Part shown: positions 12,438 through 24,303 of the stretch, in pieces
Layout: the number at the start of each line of letters is the position of its first letter
Position numbering within the stretch: position 1 is the stretch's first letter
From: Tenebrio molitor
Taxonomy: Eukaryota > Arthropoda > Insecta > Coleoptera > Tenebrionidae
Length of the DNA stretch: 64,000 nt
Assembly: GCF_963966145.1 (NCBI RefSeq)
Contig: NC_091055.1
Span: 2,294,001 to 2,358,000, forward strand
Reading direction: 5' to 3'
Notes under the pieces: model-generated
The model's database searches: none
What the model was told of the DNA's origin: nothing
Seen by the model: only the letters and a program-made list of their open reading frames with translations
Program-made: the position numbers and the translations under genes

Positions 12438-13234
12438 ATGGCTACAAAGGGGTTGTATTATACCCCTCCGGGCACGGACGGTACAGATCATGCTTTTAGG
12501 CAGCGAGTAGCACCTCAATATGCTTTAAGGTAAAAATATTCTAACCTAAAATTTAACACTAAAGTGTTCTATGCCAACAGCGTTGACAGCGTGCCAAATT
12601 TTAAAAATTGTTGAATAAATGCTAATGATAATTGTTTTAGTGCTTTAAATAAATCGAGACTCAAATATTGTATTTTTTTCCATTACCTACTGTTTTTTGC
12701 AATGCTGGCAAAACTTTCGGCTGATATCCTAGATAAATTAGATATATTCATTTTAGAAATTGAAGAACTTAGCATTCCTCAGGTAATTCCCTGTTGAACC
12801 GACGATCCTGTAAAATAACACATGATTTGCAGCCTCTTTGGTGGGAATATGTTTGGTGCATTAGTTTACTGCTCTCTTTTTTGGGTCTAACTGCAATAAA
12901 AGAAAACAGAGTTTCAATCATGAAACAGTATGTATCAGGGTTATGTCTTTTTGGATTCTTGCCATTGTTCTATGCCATTATTTACTATTTTGGAGATGTA
13001 TGGACTTATCTTACTTCAGATGATGAAGATGAATTAGAAGAAATCCATATCTGGCAAGTATGTTGAATGACAATAATCCAAAAATGTAGGCACAATTTTT
13101 TTTTCTTTTTTTAGGGCTACCCTTATGGATTGTTGTGGTATGCATTTATTTTATTGGCTCTTCAAGTTCACATGTTTTCTGTTTATTTTGCTTGGAACTT
13201 AATCATTGCCTGGACAAAAGGCAAGAAATCTTAA
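12438..13234 (+). CDS. jagn: Protein jagunal (JAGN1 homologue)
   Basis: ER multipass membrane protein; family members are needed for ER organisation and vesicle traffic in oocytes (fly) and neutrophils (human). Four exons: 12438-12529, 12641-12782, 12833-13057 and 13115-13234; 192 residues against 183 in human JAGN1. The N terminus MATKGLYYTPPGTDGTDHAF precedes the conserved RVAPQYALSALNKSRLK segment. Four hydrophobic stretches follow: around YCIFFHYLLFFAMLAK, a segment after WWEYVWCISLLLSFLGL, one in LCLFGFLPLFYAIIYYF, and one in LLWYAFILLALQVHMFSVYF. The last five residues KGKKS fit a KXKXX ER-retrieval signal. An acidic loop (SDDEDELEE) lies between membrane segments 3 and 4. Polyadenylation signals are at 13423-13428 and 13870-13875. 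All four joins are phase-consistent. Confidence 0.96.
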
Positions 13235-16200
13235 TCCAGACAATCTCTTTAGTCAATTGTTAACTCAAACAACACAATTGAAAAAGACAAAACTGTTTTA
13301 ATCATTTCAGATTGTTACAAATACACTTGTGTTCATATTATCATATATTTACAGTGAAATCAATTTAAAAGTGGAAAGTTACATGTTATTTAATTTTGTT
13401 GCAAAAGCTTATTTATCTCTAGAATAAAAATGAAATTTATGTGGTCTAGTCGGCAATGACTTGAACGTTTTTGTTTGATGAAAATTATATAATAATTGTT
13501 ATTGTGCTTATATTTTTTATTATCACTTTGTTTTCCCTGTTTTACAAAAATATATGTACATGTATAGTAGGAAAAAAAATCAAGTACTATATCTGTCTTG
13601 TAAAAAAATCAAGATCAACGTAACTTTGATAGCACCTTCTACAACGTAACTCAATTTTTTGATTATATACAGTTATATTTTTATACGAGTATTCTAAAAA
13701 AAAAAGGTAACGTAATTGCAATATGTAAGGGACAAGGTGTAGCTTAAATTTGAATTATTATTTGGAGATTTCACTGTATTTTGTTCTATACATTTCAATA
13801 TTTTTGATTTTATAAATTTTGGAAACAAGTATTTATGGAAAGGTGTGATTGTTGCAATATTTTCCTAGTAATAAATATATTTTTAAATTAATTGTTGTTT
13901 TTGTCACGTTATAAGCAAACAGATTTTATTGATCGCGCAAACGGAAAAAACCAAAATCGGAGACGTCGCATTATAGGTACTTATGTAATAAACAATCCGT
14001 CGGAGAGGTGGAGTTAAATCAATATATTTTTATTCGTTAATTTGAACTCCACACATCAGAAAACAAGATATGTACACTTGAAAATGTTCGTTACGCCAAC
14101 ACCGCGATCAGTCCTACATTTTTATTTACTTTAACTTGTTGATCGAGATTTTTCAAAGCTATTCAAAAAAGATAAACGAAATGAATTTAATTTATCTGAT
14201 GCCGATAAGACAGTTTACCTTATCCTTCTGCTACAAAGTCTCCGTTACCCACGACGTAATCGCCCAAACAAAATTTCAACGTCGATTTAATATAAATACA
14301 TATTCGTAAGCATGCGCGGTATTCTTCTCATTACAATCAACCTGCAAATTAATTTTTCTGTGACAACAATTTTTGAAAAGTCCCACTTTCGCCTAGTCTT
14401 AAAAATGTAGTACACGCTCGCATTTTCGATCAGTGTCAAAAGGGTCACCGTTTGAACATTTTTTACCTTCATGTGCCGTTGCAAAGTTACATTTACTGTC
14501 AACGACCTCGCTTTTGACTTTCTCCAGTTCGATCTACCAAACTCCGCATTTTTGCAACTTTTTCTGAATTACGTAATATTTTTAATCGATCAATCCGCAC
14601 TCTCCTAATCATTGCATCAAGATTTTTACGATGAGATTACACCTGTTGCTTGCCGGTGTGAAATTTATCGCACGATTTTTAGGGATTTCCAAAATGGAAT
14701 ATTTTGTGATGTGCCAAAATAAAACTGCATGGTTCTTTTGTAATATCACACGACAAATGATAACAGGCTAAAGTACACAATTAACACGTATTAAAAACTA
14801 ATATCTATTATTAAAATATACAAAATGCATCACATGGGGCTTTTCGACATCTGTTAACATTTATTAACGAATGTGTGGAATTAAAGATAGCGACGACTTC
14901 CAAGAATGTGAAATGTGATGAACAAACTCGAGATAATTATCGTCATTAAGTCATATGTACAAAAAAAAATACACCCAATTTCGGGAAACAGTCACAATAT
15001 TTAATTACGACTGTGATAAATCTGATTGTATTTGTTTTGTAGATAAAGGACGTTTGTGAATAAAATGTGGTCGCTCATTTGTCACAATCTAAAACACACA
15101 GGAACTTTCCGTGAGTTGTGGCCACACTGTAATATTTAAGTATGAATTATTTATTCGAAGGTTAACAATCCCTCAAATTTGCAATTTAATAAGATCATCC
15201 CACATTGTAATCAAAACCGTTCTGATTAGACGTGCAAATTCGTATCCATTTCGTTTGCGTTTTATTTAGAAAAAATTATCTGTGGATTAATTAATAATGA
15301 AGCAATGATAATCAGTTGGAAGGTCTACACATTCGACTAGCAGATTAATTTAAAACTAATTGCAAATGTGTTAGTTTTTACGAATGAAAAAAAGTTTGTG
15401 AGATTAGAAAAAATTGAGTCGCGATAAAATACCACGAAGAGATTATTAACTTTCTAAATTAATGATAATTAATCGTTGCTAGCGGAGACTTTTTGGTGGC
15501 CAGTTATTAAATGCTGCGGGCGGTCAAAATGACGTAATGAATTAGTAATGAGGCGAGGCAAGATAGTGATAATAGTCTTGTATCAAGCGGAATGGGCACT
15601 TTTTTTGTGAAAATAATTTATTCCGATTGAAGCGGAAAAATAGAAAAGTCAGTCGATCATATTCACGTGTGCGATCGGAGATAAGAAACCGGACAAATTT
15701 CAGGGGAGCATCGGGACAAAAGGGCTAAAAATCGCGGTCATAGAAAGGAAAACAAATGAATTTGGTGACGAAATGCGTAAGAGAGTTACGCAGAAATCCA
15801 TCGGATCGGAACTGTCGCTTATATTTCGTGAATTGGGAGTCAGTCGACAAACAGAATAATTAAACGTGATGCACGATGCTAATTCGTCATTAAGGGCAAT
15901 TTACGTAGCGCAAATCGTGTGTCGGTGAGCAGTGAGCATTTGATAAATAATATATAAATTGATGTGATAAATCTGTTTGTTTGAAACGATCGCGATAAGT
16001 TGTGTCGAATGTTCTAAGAATCGCGCAAGGTAATATTAATGAGAGCATTGTGTAATATAAAATAAATACTCCAATTGTGGCCTTCAGCGTCTATGTGCAT
16101 AATCGGATTTCAGTTATCTGTTCAAAAACCCAATGGCCAGCTGTTTGTTGGGAATAATTGTCACTTACCGCCGCCCGTTTAAAGCAGAGCCATAAAATAA

Positions 16201-16418
16201 CAGTGTATTTTTTGTTTGTGTTTTCAATAGGATTCGAGTCAGTTTGTGTTCTTACAATGATAAGTTTTTATCTGTAAATCATCAGCTGTTCGTATACCGT
16301 TTCAGACTTTCAGGCACGTGTTCGTGTCTAACAGATACCTCAGTGTAGCACTTAGTTCAACTTTGGTACAAAAGTTACACCAATGTTATAGCAATAGTTA
16401 AGAATAAACTCTGTAAAA
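13235..16418. other. jagunal 3' UTR, intergenic DNA and transporter upstream region
   Basis: The part up to about 13.9 kb is likely the jagunal 3' UTR, with AATAAA signals at 13423 and 13870. From there to 16.4 kb the DNA is AT-rich and holds no supported coding exon. The stretch before 16419 should contain the 5' UTR and promoter of the SLC16 gene. Confidence 0.5.
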
Positions 16419-19266
16419 ATGTCCGGCGAACCAAAACGTGCGAATATCGAAGTGCAAGAACCACTACTCGAAGACACCACGAAAAAAAGGGCACCGCAAA
16501 GTGAAAATTCGTCGAAAACTGATGGCGAAACAAACAATTCGCACAAACAAAAACCACACGAATTGGAAAGAAAACGCACAAAAAGTACGTATCATTTAGT
16601 TTTATCGCTCTACAAACGTTGCACGAAATCCTGTTACGATGTTTGCAATTCAACACGATTTTATGATTTTAAATTTCGCCAAAAAACAATTCGTCGTAAT
16701 TAAATCAATCAACTCGATCAAGTTCAATGTTACAGCCGTATTAATTAACCTACATTATCGATTTAGTAACTGACACCAACAATAACAGCATATTCATGAA
16801 AATAATCGGAAAACGCGATCAAGTTGATTATGTGCAAATAAAATGAAAAAAATGTTGCAATCAAGCAAGACAATTCAATGTACTGGCGCAAACTAGATTC
16901 GTCCAGAAAAACCACAATAAACGTAGTGAACACATAGTGAACGGTGAAATATGACTAATTGTTGTTATTTTTATTAAATGCATTTGTGCACCCCTTTGTA
17001 GATATATTTAATGGCACCGAACAAAAGCCCCGCGAGAACAAAGAACTGTGCACCAGTTTTCGTATTGGTCATGATGTCACGTCATCACCCGTCAAATCGA
17101 ATTTGGCGCCAAATTTGTTTATTGATTATTTAAGACTAAGATGTTTGTTCACATTTCAACAATCTCAATGATTTGATAAGCAAGTAAGTTATCAGATTTG
17201 TCAAAGCTAAATCGGTGCAAAAATAAAAAATCAAGTGTTGCCCTTTATCAGTTGAGAAAAATACGAGCTGTCCCAAAAGTAGATTTAAATTTTTCAATTA
17301 AAAAGTTATTCGTCCGGAACAGGTGTGGCCATCATAGCTGAAGAGAATGAGAAAAAAATGGATAAATGGAAACTGGTACCACCCGACGGTGGATGGGGTT
17401 GGTTAGTGTTGTTCGGATCCACTCTAGTCAACGTCTTGATCCCAGGCACGATAAAATCGTTTGGTGTCCTCTTCGCCGCCTTCATCGACGACTTCAATAC
17501 CTCCTCGGCCGACGCAGCAGCGATTCCAGGCATCTGTTACTTTTTGTACAGCTCTCTAGGTAGTACCCCCGATCGGGAGTTTTGGACGGTGACTGAGTGG
17601 TTGTTTCAGGTCCGGTATCCAGCATCCTGTCTTTAAAATATTCATACAGAACGGTAACTCTAATCGGAGGAACCTTCGCTGCGGCAGGTATGATTTTAAG
17701 TTTTTTCGCGGATTCGGTGGCATATCTTTGTATCAGGTAAGTAAAATATTATTGGGAAATAATGTTTTTGACGTGGTGTTTCTAGCTATGGAGTCTTGGT
17801 TGGTACAGGTGCAGGTCTCTCTTTTCCCCCGACAGTGTACATCGTGACGAGCTACTTCGTCAGGCTGCGGGGTCTCGCAAACGGACTGTGCATTTCAGGA
17901 TCTGCTCTCGGCTCCATCATCCTGCCGCCGATAATCCAAATCATGCTCGATTTCTACGGGTGCAGGTACGTTTCCCCGCCTCAGCCCTCCAATATTCACT
18001 CCGTTTGAAAACAGAGGTGCTATGTTCCTGATGGGTGGAGTAATGTTAAACGTTTGGGTAGCGGCGTTGTTCTACGACCCCGTCGAGAAACACATGAAGA
18101 GGGTTAGGGTCGAGCCGCCGGACTCCGATTCCGACGAGAACCAGAGCTTCATCAAGCCGAAATTCGAGATCAACGCGGAGGAGACGATGGTGTCGTTGCC
18201 GCACATCCCGCACACCGACTCCTTTCCCGACAACTTCGACATCTCGTCGAATCACTTCAACAGGAGCGTCTCCAGCGCCGCCGTGCAGAACTACAAGCCC
18301 ACGACCAGCCGCGAGAGGAAGATCAGCGTCCCGACCGGTCGAAACGAACTCCTGAAGGCCAAAATTGCCACCGCAGGGTCACGTACTAACATGAATAGTT
18401 CTTCAGCTTTACATGCCGTGCCGGAAAGCAACAACGGTGCCATGGACTTGCAGTCCCAAGGACGACTCACGGGATCGAGGCGCAGTCGAGTCCCTCGCAG
18501 GAGTCCTTCTACCAGTTCCTTTCAGTACATCAGTACTCCGTACCACGGTAGTACTCTGACGCTTCAACCTGAGACGTTCGCCAGTTCCTTCAGTTTGAAA
18601 TCTGCACGCAAAGTAGATGGGAAAGATGCTGAACCGAAGAAAAAATTCTTTGATCTTTCTCTCCTGAAAGATCCTCTCTATCTGATCATCTTGTTTTCCA
18701 ACGCCACTAACGCTATTAGTTACACTAATTTCATAGTGCTCCTCCCGCTTTATGCCAAATCGCTGGGTTACAATAGCGAAATGGGGGCTCTTTTGCTCTC
18801 CGTCGTTTCAGCTTTAGACCTTGTTGGAAGAATTGGTGGTTCTGCTCTGTCAGATCTGCATTTGTGTCCAAAAGCTGCGTATTTCATCGGTGGTCTTTTA
18901 GTATCCGGAATTTCTCTTGCGTTTTTGCCGTTTTTTAATGGATATATCGTCATATGTGTATTTTGTTCTGTATTCGGTTTAGCTTCGGGAATTTATGTAG
19001 GCATAACCGCTGTGATAATGGCCGATATGCTGGGAGAAGAACGTTTACAATCTTCCTATGGTATATCGTTGTTTGTTAATGGTATTTTACAATTAGCGGG
19101 ACCACCTGCTTGTGGTATTTGGATCGAAAAATCAAAGTCGTATATTTCATTGTTTTGTACTTTAGGTGTAATTCTCATCATAGGTTCCGTTATTTGGGTC
19201 ATAGTCCCCTTTTTAAAAAAACCTCAAGTTAAAAACGACGACAATGAGGTCGATTCCGTCATATGA
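16419..19266 (+). CDS. Monocarboxylate transporter (SLC16/MCT family, MFS)
   Basis: Plasma-membrane transporter of the SLC16 group of the major facilitator superfamily; members move monocarboxylates such as lactate with H+, or other small solutes. Five coding exons: 16419-16584, 17323-17559, 17610-17736, 17786-17965 and 18015-19266; 653 residues. The N-terminal cytosolic part is hydrophilic. The MCT signature PPDGGWGWLV begins TM1, and YFVRLRGLANGLCISGSALG is the conserved TM5 block. A cytosolic loop of about 190 residues, rich in Ser and Arg, separates TM6 from the second six-helix bundle, which starts near LLKDPLYLIILFSNATNA. A second ATG at 17349, eight codons before PPDGG, could start a shorter form if transcription begins near exon 2. 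Exon 5 changes codon use part-way (see findings). Substrate cannot be read from sequence; orthology to a specific vertebrate MCT is not claimed. Confidence 0.93.
16585..17322 (+). other. Transporter intron 1
   Basis: A 738-nt AT-rich intron bounded by a GTACGT donor and an AACAG acceptor. The open frame at 16959-17171 has no recognisable domain and is rejected. Confidence 0.6.
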
Positions 19267-20778
19267 ACATCATCCAATGTTTTAGATCATAATTTCTAAA
19301 TGTTTTACTTAGTGTTTTTATTACATTATTCTTTTCCTTTGATGTGCCTTTTCAGCCACGTGTTAGGGAAAGTCTTTAGAAAATATTTAGTTCTTCAAAT
19401 TTATAAATGTGTACTAATTTACTGTATCACATTACGTGAATGTCCATAGATGAAATAGAATGATTTCTGCCCGATTAATTCAAATTCATAAATCATTCAA
19501 TTGTTTATTTGAAACTTTCATGTGCACAATCATGTTTGATGTCTTCCTGACAAATTTTTTGACGCCCATGCATGGCACTTTAGTTATCATCCTTAGTAAA
19601 TATTTATGTATTTATTAACAAGGTGCAATTCATTGTTACAACTTCAAAGAAAAAGCTTTCCAAATCAGAGAAGGTGCTTTCGAGTATTTGTATTTTTATA
19701 CTGTTATTTATATGGAAATATAGATTTCAACCTACTTAATATAACGATTACATTGTGATATGAAAAAAAAAATTATAAGCGTTTTCTGTAGTTTAATGAA
19801 AATCAAAATAATACACAAATTTAACATCGACGGTACCTTAATTTAATCCACAATTATACCATCTTAATTTTAAAAAATAATTTATTGACTGGTTTTAACT
19901 TTCCGAAAAGCATGCTCGACTGTGATGATTTTCTCACTGTCTTCAAGATACCTAACTATTCTGCATGTATTTCACTTCATTAATGGGAGCTTTCAGTAAT
20001 TTGTTGGTTGGAACGTGGAAACTTTTTTTTCCGTTAATCATATCTAGACTAATCGCCAAATATTTTAATTTCATCGGTTTCATTCACTCTAAATGATTAA
20101 AAAAACTTTTTCAATCTGTTGAAAACGGTACCTACTACATAATTCGCTCTTTTTGCAGCGTTTTTCTCTAAATTGAAATACAGACGGCCGTTTTTCCACA
20201 ACGTATCGTAATGAAGTGATGTAATTTGCAGAAAAAAAAATCTAATACGGTGAATGTTTGGTATTGACTTATTTAAAACGTATCTTGGGATAATAATTAT
20301 TACAAAGAAACTTCTTACCTGAGATTTCTTGTTTCAAATAGTCAGGAAACGAAATACGAAATGTTGCGTATTTGAATTCGACAATTGGTTATACAACAAA
20401 AAACCCTAGATTTCTGATATACATATTTTAATACACGTAGGAAATGCAAAAAATATTCTAAACAATTTTTTTATCATATGCATAAAATAGTAATTGAAAC
20501 ATATAAACAAAAGTTAAGCGCTTATTTAAACATAAATAAACATTTCTAATGAAACAATTTTGAAATTAGAAACAGGGCAGCGCAGTTGGCCAACTTGTGA
20601 ACTGTCACAGTTGACGTATGAGAGTCCGTCAAACGTCAGAATAATGCCAAATTAATTTTCTACAAATTGGGAATCGTAAATGTCAACAATTTAATTGTCA
20701 GATGTTTTTAGAGTAGTAAAATGTTATAAATTAGCCAGTTACTGTAATTTCTCCATGTAAATTAATGGATCAATAATT
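19267..20778. other. Transporter 3' UTR and intergenic DNA
   Basis: AT-rich, no open frame of interest. It should hold the transporter 3' UTR and, near 20.6-20.78 kb, the promoter of the UPF0547 gene. Nothing else seen. Confidence 0.5.
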
Positions 20779-21289
20779 ATGATCGCAAAAAATTGTCCTA
20801 AGTGTGATCAACAGGTAAACAAACATAATGTCATTGCATCAAACATATGACATGTTTTTTTAGGTACCTGTGGCTTGTAAAGCTTGTCCTTGTGGTCATT
20901 CGTTTTTCAACTCTAGAAGAACTGCACGTGTATTATCTCCAGGAGCTGACATTAGGAGGCGTACTCAAAGAGTACGTAGGGAGAAACCAAATTACTATGA
21001 TGCTTTAGAGTATGATAAGCAAATCAGAAAGGTGCAACTATGCTGCATATTAGTTTTAATAATCATGACTTTTTGATTTCAGATAAAAACTAGAAATAGT
21101 GAGTGTGAAAATGATGAAGATGCTAATAAAAAAGATCCAAATAAAATTAAGAGGAAAAAGGTCAAAAAGGAAGAAGATGAAGATGATGATGTGATAACCA
21201 ATCTATCAACAGAAAAACAAGTACAATGTTCTATTATCCTAGAAGAATTAAATAGGAAAATGCAAATGGTAACTTGGAAACCAACTTAA
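20779..21289 (+). CDS. UPF0547 zinc-ribbon protein (C16orf87 homologue)
   Basis: Small conserved protein of unknown function. Three exons: 20779-20814, 20864-21031 and 21083-21289, introns of 49 and 51 nt, 136 residues (human homologue about 154). The N terminus has the UPF0547 zinc-ribbon: CPKC at residues 6-9, then CKACPCGHSF, followed by the conserved RRTARVL and the Arg-rich RRRTQRVRREKPNYYDALEY. The C-terminal half is a highly charged Lys/Asp/Glu stretch ending in a helix ILEELNRKMQMVTWKPT. The first exon codes only 12 residues, so simple ORF searches miss the start. An AATAAA lies at 21515-21520; the gene is tail-to-tail with the minus-strand gene ending at 21572, 282 bp away. The zinc-binding role is inferred from the cysteines. 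Confidence 0.9.
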
Positions 21290-21571
21290 AACAATTTATT
21301 TCCCTTTTTAATTTTATATTAAGTACAGTTTGATCATGTTAAGTTTATGAGATCTCAAAATGTAACACAAATACATTTAATGGTGATATGTTACTGTCTG
21401 AAAAGTTGTTAGGTACTGTTTATGCAATTTAATATGTTATATATTATGTTTAGATGCTTCTTAAGATTGATTTATGATAATTGCCCCATGGGTAACTGTA
21501 TAAATTAAATTTAAAATAAATTATGCTCTCAATATTTTGGCATTTTTTTGAAAAGATACATGAAAGTTTTT

Positions 21572-21950
21572 TCAGTCACTATCAAATTCCTCATCCATAT
21601 GTGTTTGCTGCACTCCATGTTGAATGGTAGGATTTAAATTTAATGTCTGCAAAGTTTGTTCAGGGTTTTCTAAAGATTGCTGCACTCCACTTGATTTGAT
21701 TTGTGTACTGGTTGATGGTTTATTAGTTTTATCTGAATTTTTTGACAGTGCCACTAGATTCATCCATTCCACATCGGTTTGCATTATCTCCTTATTTATT
21801 GAACTACATATTTTGCGCAAGTTTTTTTGTAAAACTGCCAGTCTTACATAATCTTTTCTTGCTTGCTCATGTGCACCTGAGGTAATATCCTATAATATTA
21901 GAAATTAAAATCAAAAGCATTAACTTTTTCTATTTTACCTTATGAAACAT
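21572..21950 (-). CDS. Small uncharacterised coiled-coil-like protein
   Basis: Two exons: 21950-21939 (ATG plus three codons) and 21889-21572, split by a 49-nt intron with GTAAAA donor and ATTATAG acceptor; 109 residues. An in-frame TGA upstream of the ATG fixes the start. Residues 5-50 look helical and heptad-like (HEQARKDYVRLAVLQKNLRK), then a conserved-looking KEIMQTDVEWMNLV. The C-terminal half is polar, rich in Gln, Ser and Thr, with two GVQQ repeats and the acidic end MDEEFDSD. I do not recognise the family. The size and shape suggest a subunit of a larger complex, but this is inference. It shares a convergent 3' end with the UPF0547 gene. An inverted-repeat element starts about 130 bp upstream of its ATG. 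Confidence 0.6.
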
Positions 21951-22082
21951 CACGCTTTCCAATTTATAACCTCAAAACAAAACTCGTTCCATACTTTACA
22001 CGGTATACACTGGCAACAAAAAATGAAGTGAGGAAATTAATGTTGCAGTTTGAGCCTAATCCTAATCCTGTCCGTGCCCCGC

Positions 22083-22511
22083 ACAATACTTACTTCTGTT
22101 GATGTACTTACACCGTTGCCAGATTTATTAAAGATTGAACAGGCTTTTCTGGATCATGTACGTTTTGGTGCAATTTGTTGATTTGTTTGTAATAAGGTAA
22201 CTAGCCCAGTTTTTTTTAAAAATCGTTTCATTAAAAAAAACATGTTTTTGCTAAATTTTTCGTTTTAAGGTGAGCTATAAAACGGATTTGATTCAGAAGA
22301 AACGTCTCTACGGGGTGACTGTTGTAGTTTTTGCAAAGACAAATTAAACTGGAGGATAAAACATGAACAAAATGGATACTATTCTGTTATTACGCAACCC
22401 ACCATACTTCTCTGCTACGAGCAGTATAATGTTGAACCTTTAATAAATCTGGCAACGGTGTAAGTATATATAGAGAAGCGTAGAGAAGTAAGTCACAGAA
22501 GTAAGTATTGT
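22083..22511. mobile_element. Non-autonomous terminal-inverted-repeat element (MITE-like)
   Basis: Outer arms 22083-22099 and 22495-22511 are perfect 17-nt inverted complements. Inner arms 22106-22140 and 22431-22465 match at 33 of 35 positions in inverted orientation. The right arm has 29 nt between inner and outer blocks, the left only 6, so the right end gained sequence. The interior, about 290 bp, is AT-rich with no open frame. I see no clear target-site duplication. The class is not assigned. Confidence 0.8.
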
Positions 22512-23335
22512 ATGGTATGGAACACTCCAATTTGTTGGTAATTTTAACAGAAAATCAAACAAAACTCCAATTGCTTATGCAGAAACGGAGAATAAGAGTA
22601 TTGAAAATTGGAACGCAACACATTATTTATACTACAAAACCAGGGACAATGACCGACTCATCAAGTGCAGATGATCAACTAGAAAATGATGATTCTGATG
22701 GCTGTTCTTCCTGCTATAGTTATAAAAAGAGAAAAACATCCCAAAAAACAGGGAACTTTGAGCTGCTGTCAGGACATATGCTCAACTCACACTTTAACAA
22801 TGACGTAAAATGTCATGTAGAAATCTTTATATTAGTTGAAAATAAGGCGAGCTGTAAGACACTGGCCAAGCACCTAGGACTGATCTAGTTTGAAGGTTTG
22901 CTGGAAGGAGAGGAACACATTGAAAGCCGTTTGCTAAGGCAAGAAACTAAAATTTATAGACTATCTCATAAAGAAATAATAAAAAAAATGATGAAAGGCT
23001 ACAGCAGCATCTGCGTCAATGCATTAGAATCTGCTTGGCGGTTCACTTCAGCAAATGTGAAAGGAGTTGTTTTCACAGAAAATTCTAAATTTAATAGTAT
23101 GAGTTTTAAGGAAGAAGTAAATTATTGTTTGCTTATTGATGATAATATTCTACGTCATATAGATGCTGTTAGTAAAATAATTCAGGAATATTTGTTATGC
23201 AATGTTTCTGTGGGAGTAAATTATGAAGTGCCTGAAAAAGCTTATACCAAAATTAACTTGCCCATAACGGTCTTCATACCGCTCTACATAGCACAAAGCT
23301 TTGTTGCTACACGGAAACATTGTCTAAAGTTCTAA
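22508..23335 (+). pseudogene. Broken ORF of unknown family, one in-frame amber stop
   Basis: One frame is open from ATG 22508 (or the ATG at 22517) to a stop at 23333-23335, except for a single TAG at 22886-22888. Both halves are in the same frame: 126 codons before and 148 after. The first half has an acidic-serine patch (SSSADDQLENDDSDG), then a basic KKRK. The second has a short block GYSSICVNALESAWRF and ends near a degenerate hydrophobic segment. I recognise no domain. It could be a decayed gene, a retrocopy (a polyadenylation-like AATAAAA follows near 23499) or a gene with a sequencing error or readthrough. It starts exactly at the right end of the inverted-repeat element, so a link to it is possible. 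Confidence 0.45.
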
Positions 23336-23770
23336 AGTTGTAGATATATTTCAGAGTAAACCTAATCGTTTTTAATTCTTTTTTCCTTTTAACACCTAAT
23401 CATTCTAATTCAGTTCATTATTTCTCTACTGGATTACAAAATTGTTAGGATTTTTTATGTTTAGTTATGTAACCTTGGCTGAATAAGCAATAATTGCCTA
23501 ATAAAAATATGTTTAATTTTGAAATTTGTTCCTATGTTAATGAGAGTGAGTACTTATACAAAGTTTTAAAATTACAAGATGAAAAGACTGATGTAAAGGC
23601 AGACGCAATATACATAAATAAACAAAGTTTTTGTACATATCTATTTTTTGTTTTATTTTTTCGTTTTGTTTGCATCATTACTCTCACTATTTTAGATATA
23701 CATTGTTATATATCGCCGCGGACGACGATTAATGGTAACAGATCTAACGTTTAACAAGTTGTCTCTGGCA

Positions 23771-24093
23771 GAGTGTATAGGATAGAGGAGAAGTAACCCA
23801 TAAGAGCCAACGTTAAATTACATTGTACGAGTTTCAGCGCCTCTATTCTCTGCCTCTAGTGTGTGAGCACAGTATACCCAGTATACCTGTGTGAGGCTCT
23901 TGAAAATAATGAACACAGATATAATGAACACAGAACACAAACCTAATGAATGAATAAACGAATAAACTGTTCCTCCCTTTCCCCGTTGCCCCGCAGCAGC
24001 CTAATGAACTGAATAATTAGGAGCCTCAAATACCAGAGGTCGCCACTTACACTTATATTTTATTATATTTCTGCTTCCCCTCTATCCCATACT
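23771..24093. repeat. Imperfect inverted repeat, possible second decayed element
   Basis: The arms near 23771-23793 and 24071-24093 are inverted complements over about 20 of 23 positions with a small gap (core GGATAGAGG against CCTCTATCCC). The interior is more GC-rich than its flanks and has no ORF. The evidence is weak. Confidence 0.3.
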
Positions 24094-24303
24094 CTTCTCT
24101 TTGGTCTCTGATTTAACCCCACTTTTATGTATGTTATTTGACACTTGTCGCTTGATAAATGCTAAATGGTTATAACCTTGTTGCTTTATGTAAGACTGTT
24201 TAATAGAGAGTAAAATGTTTTAATTTTACATCGTCAAGTAAGAAATGAACGTGCAATAATAGTAAGTCGCTGTCACAGAGGTCAATTTGCAGGTTCCTCA
24301 ATT

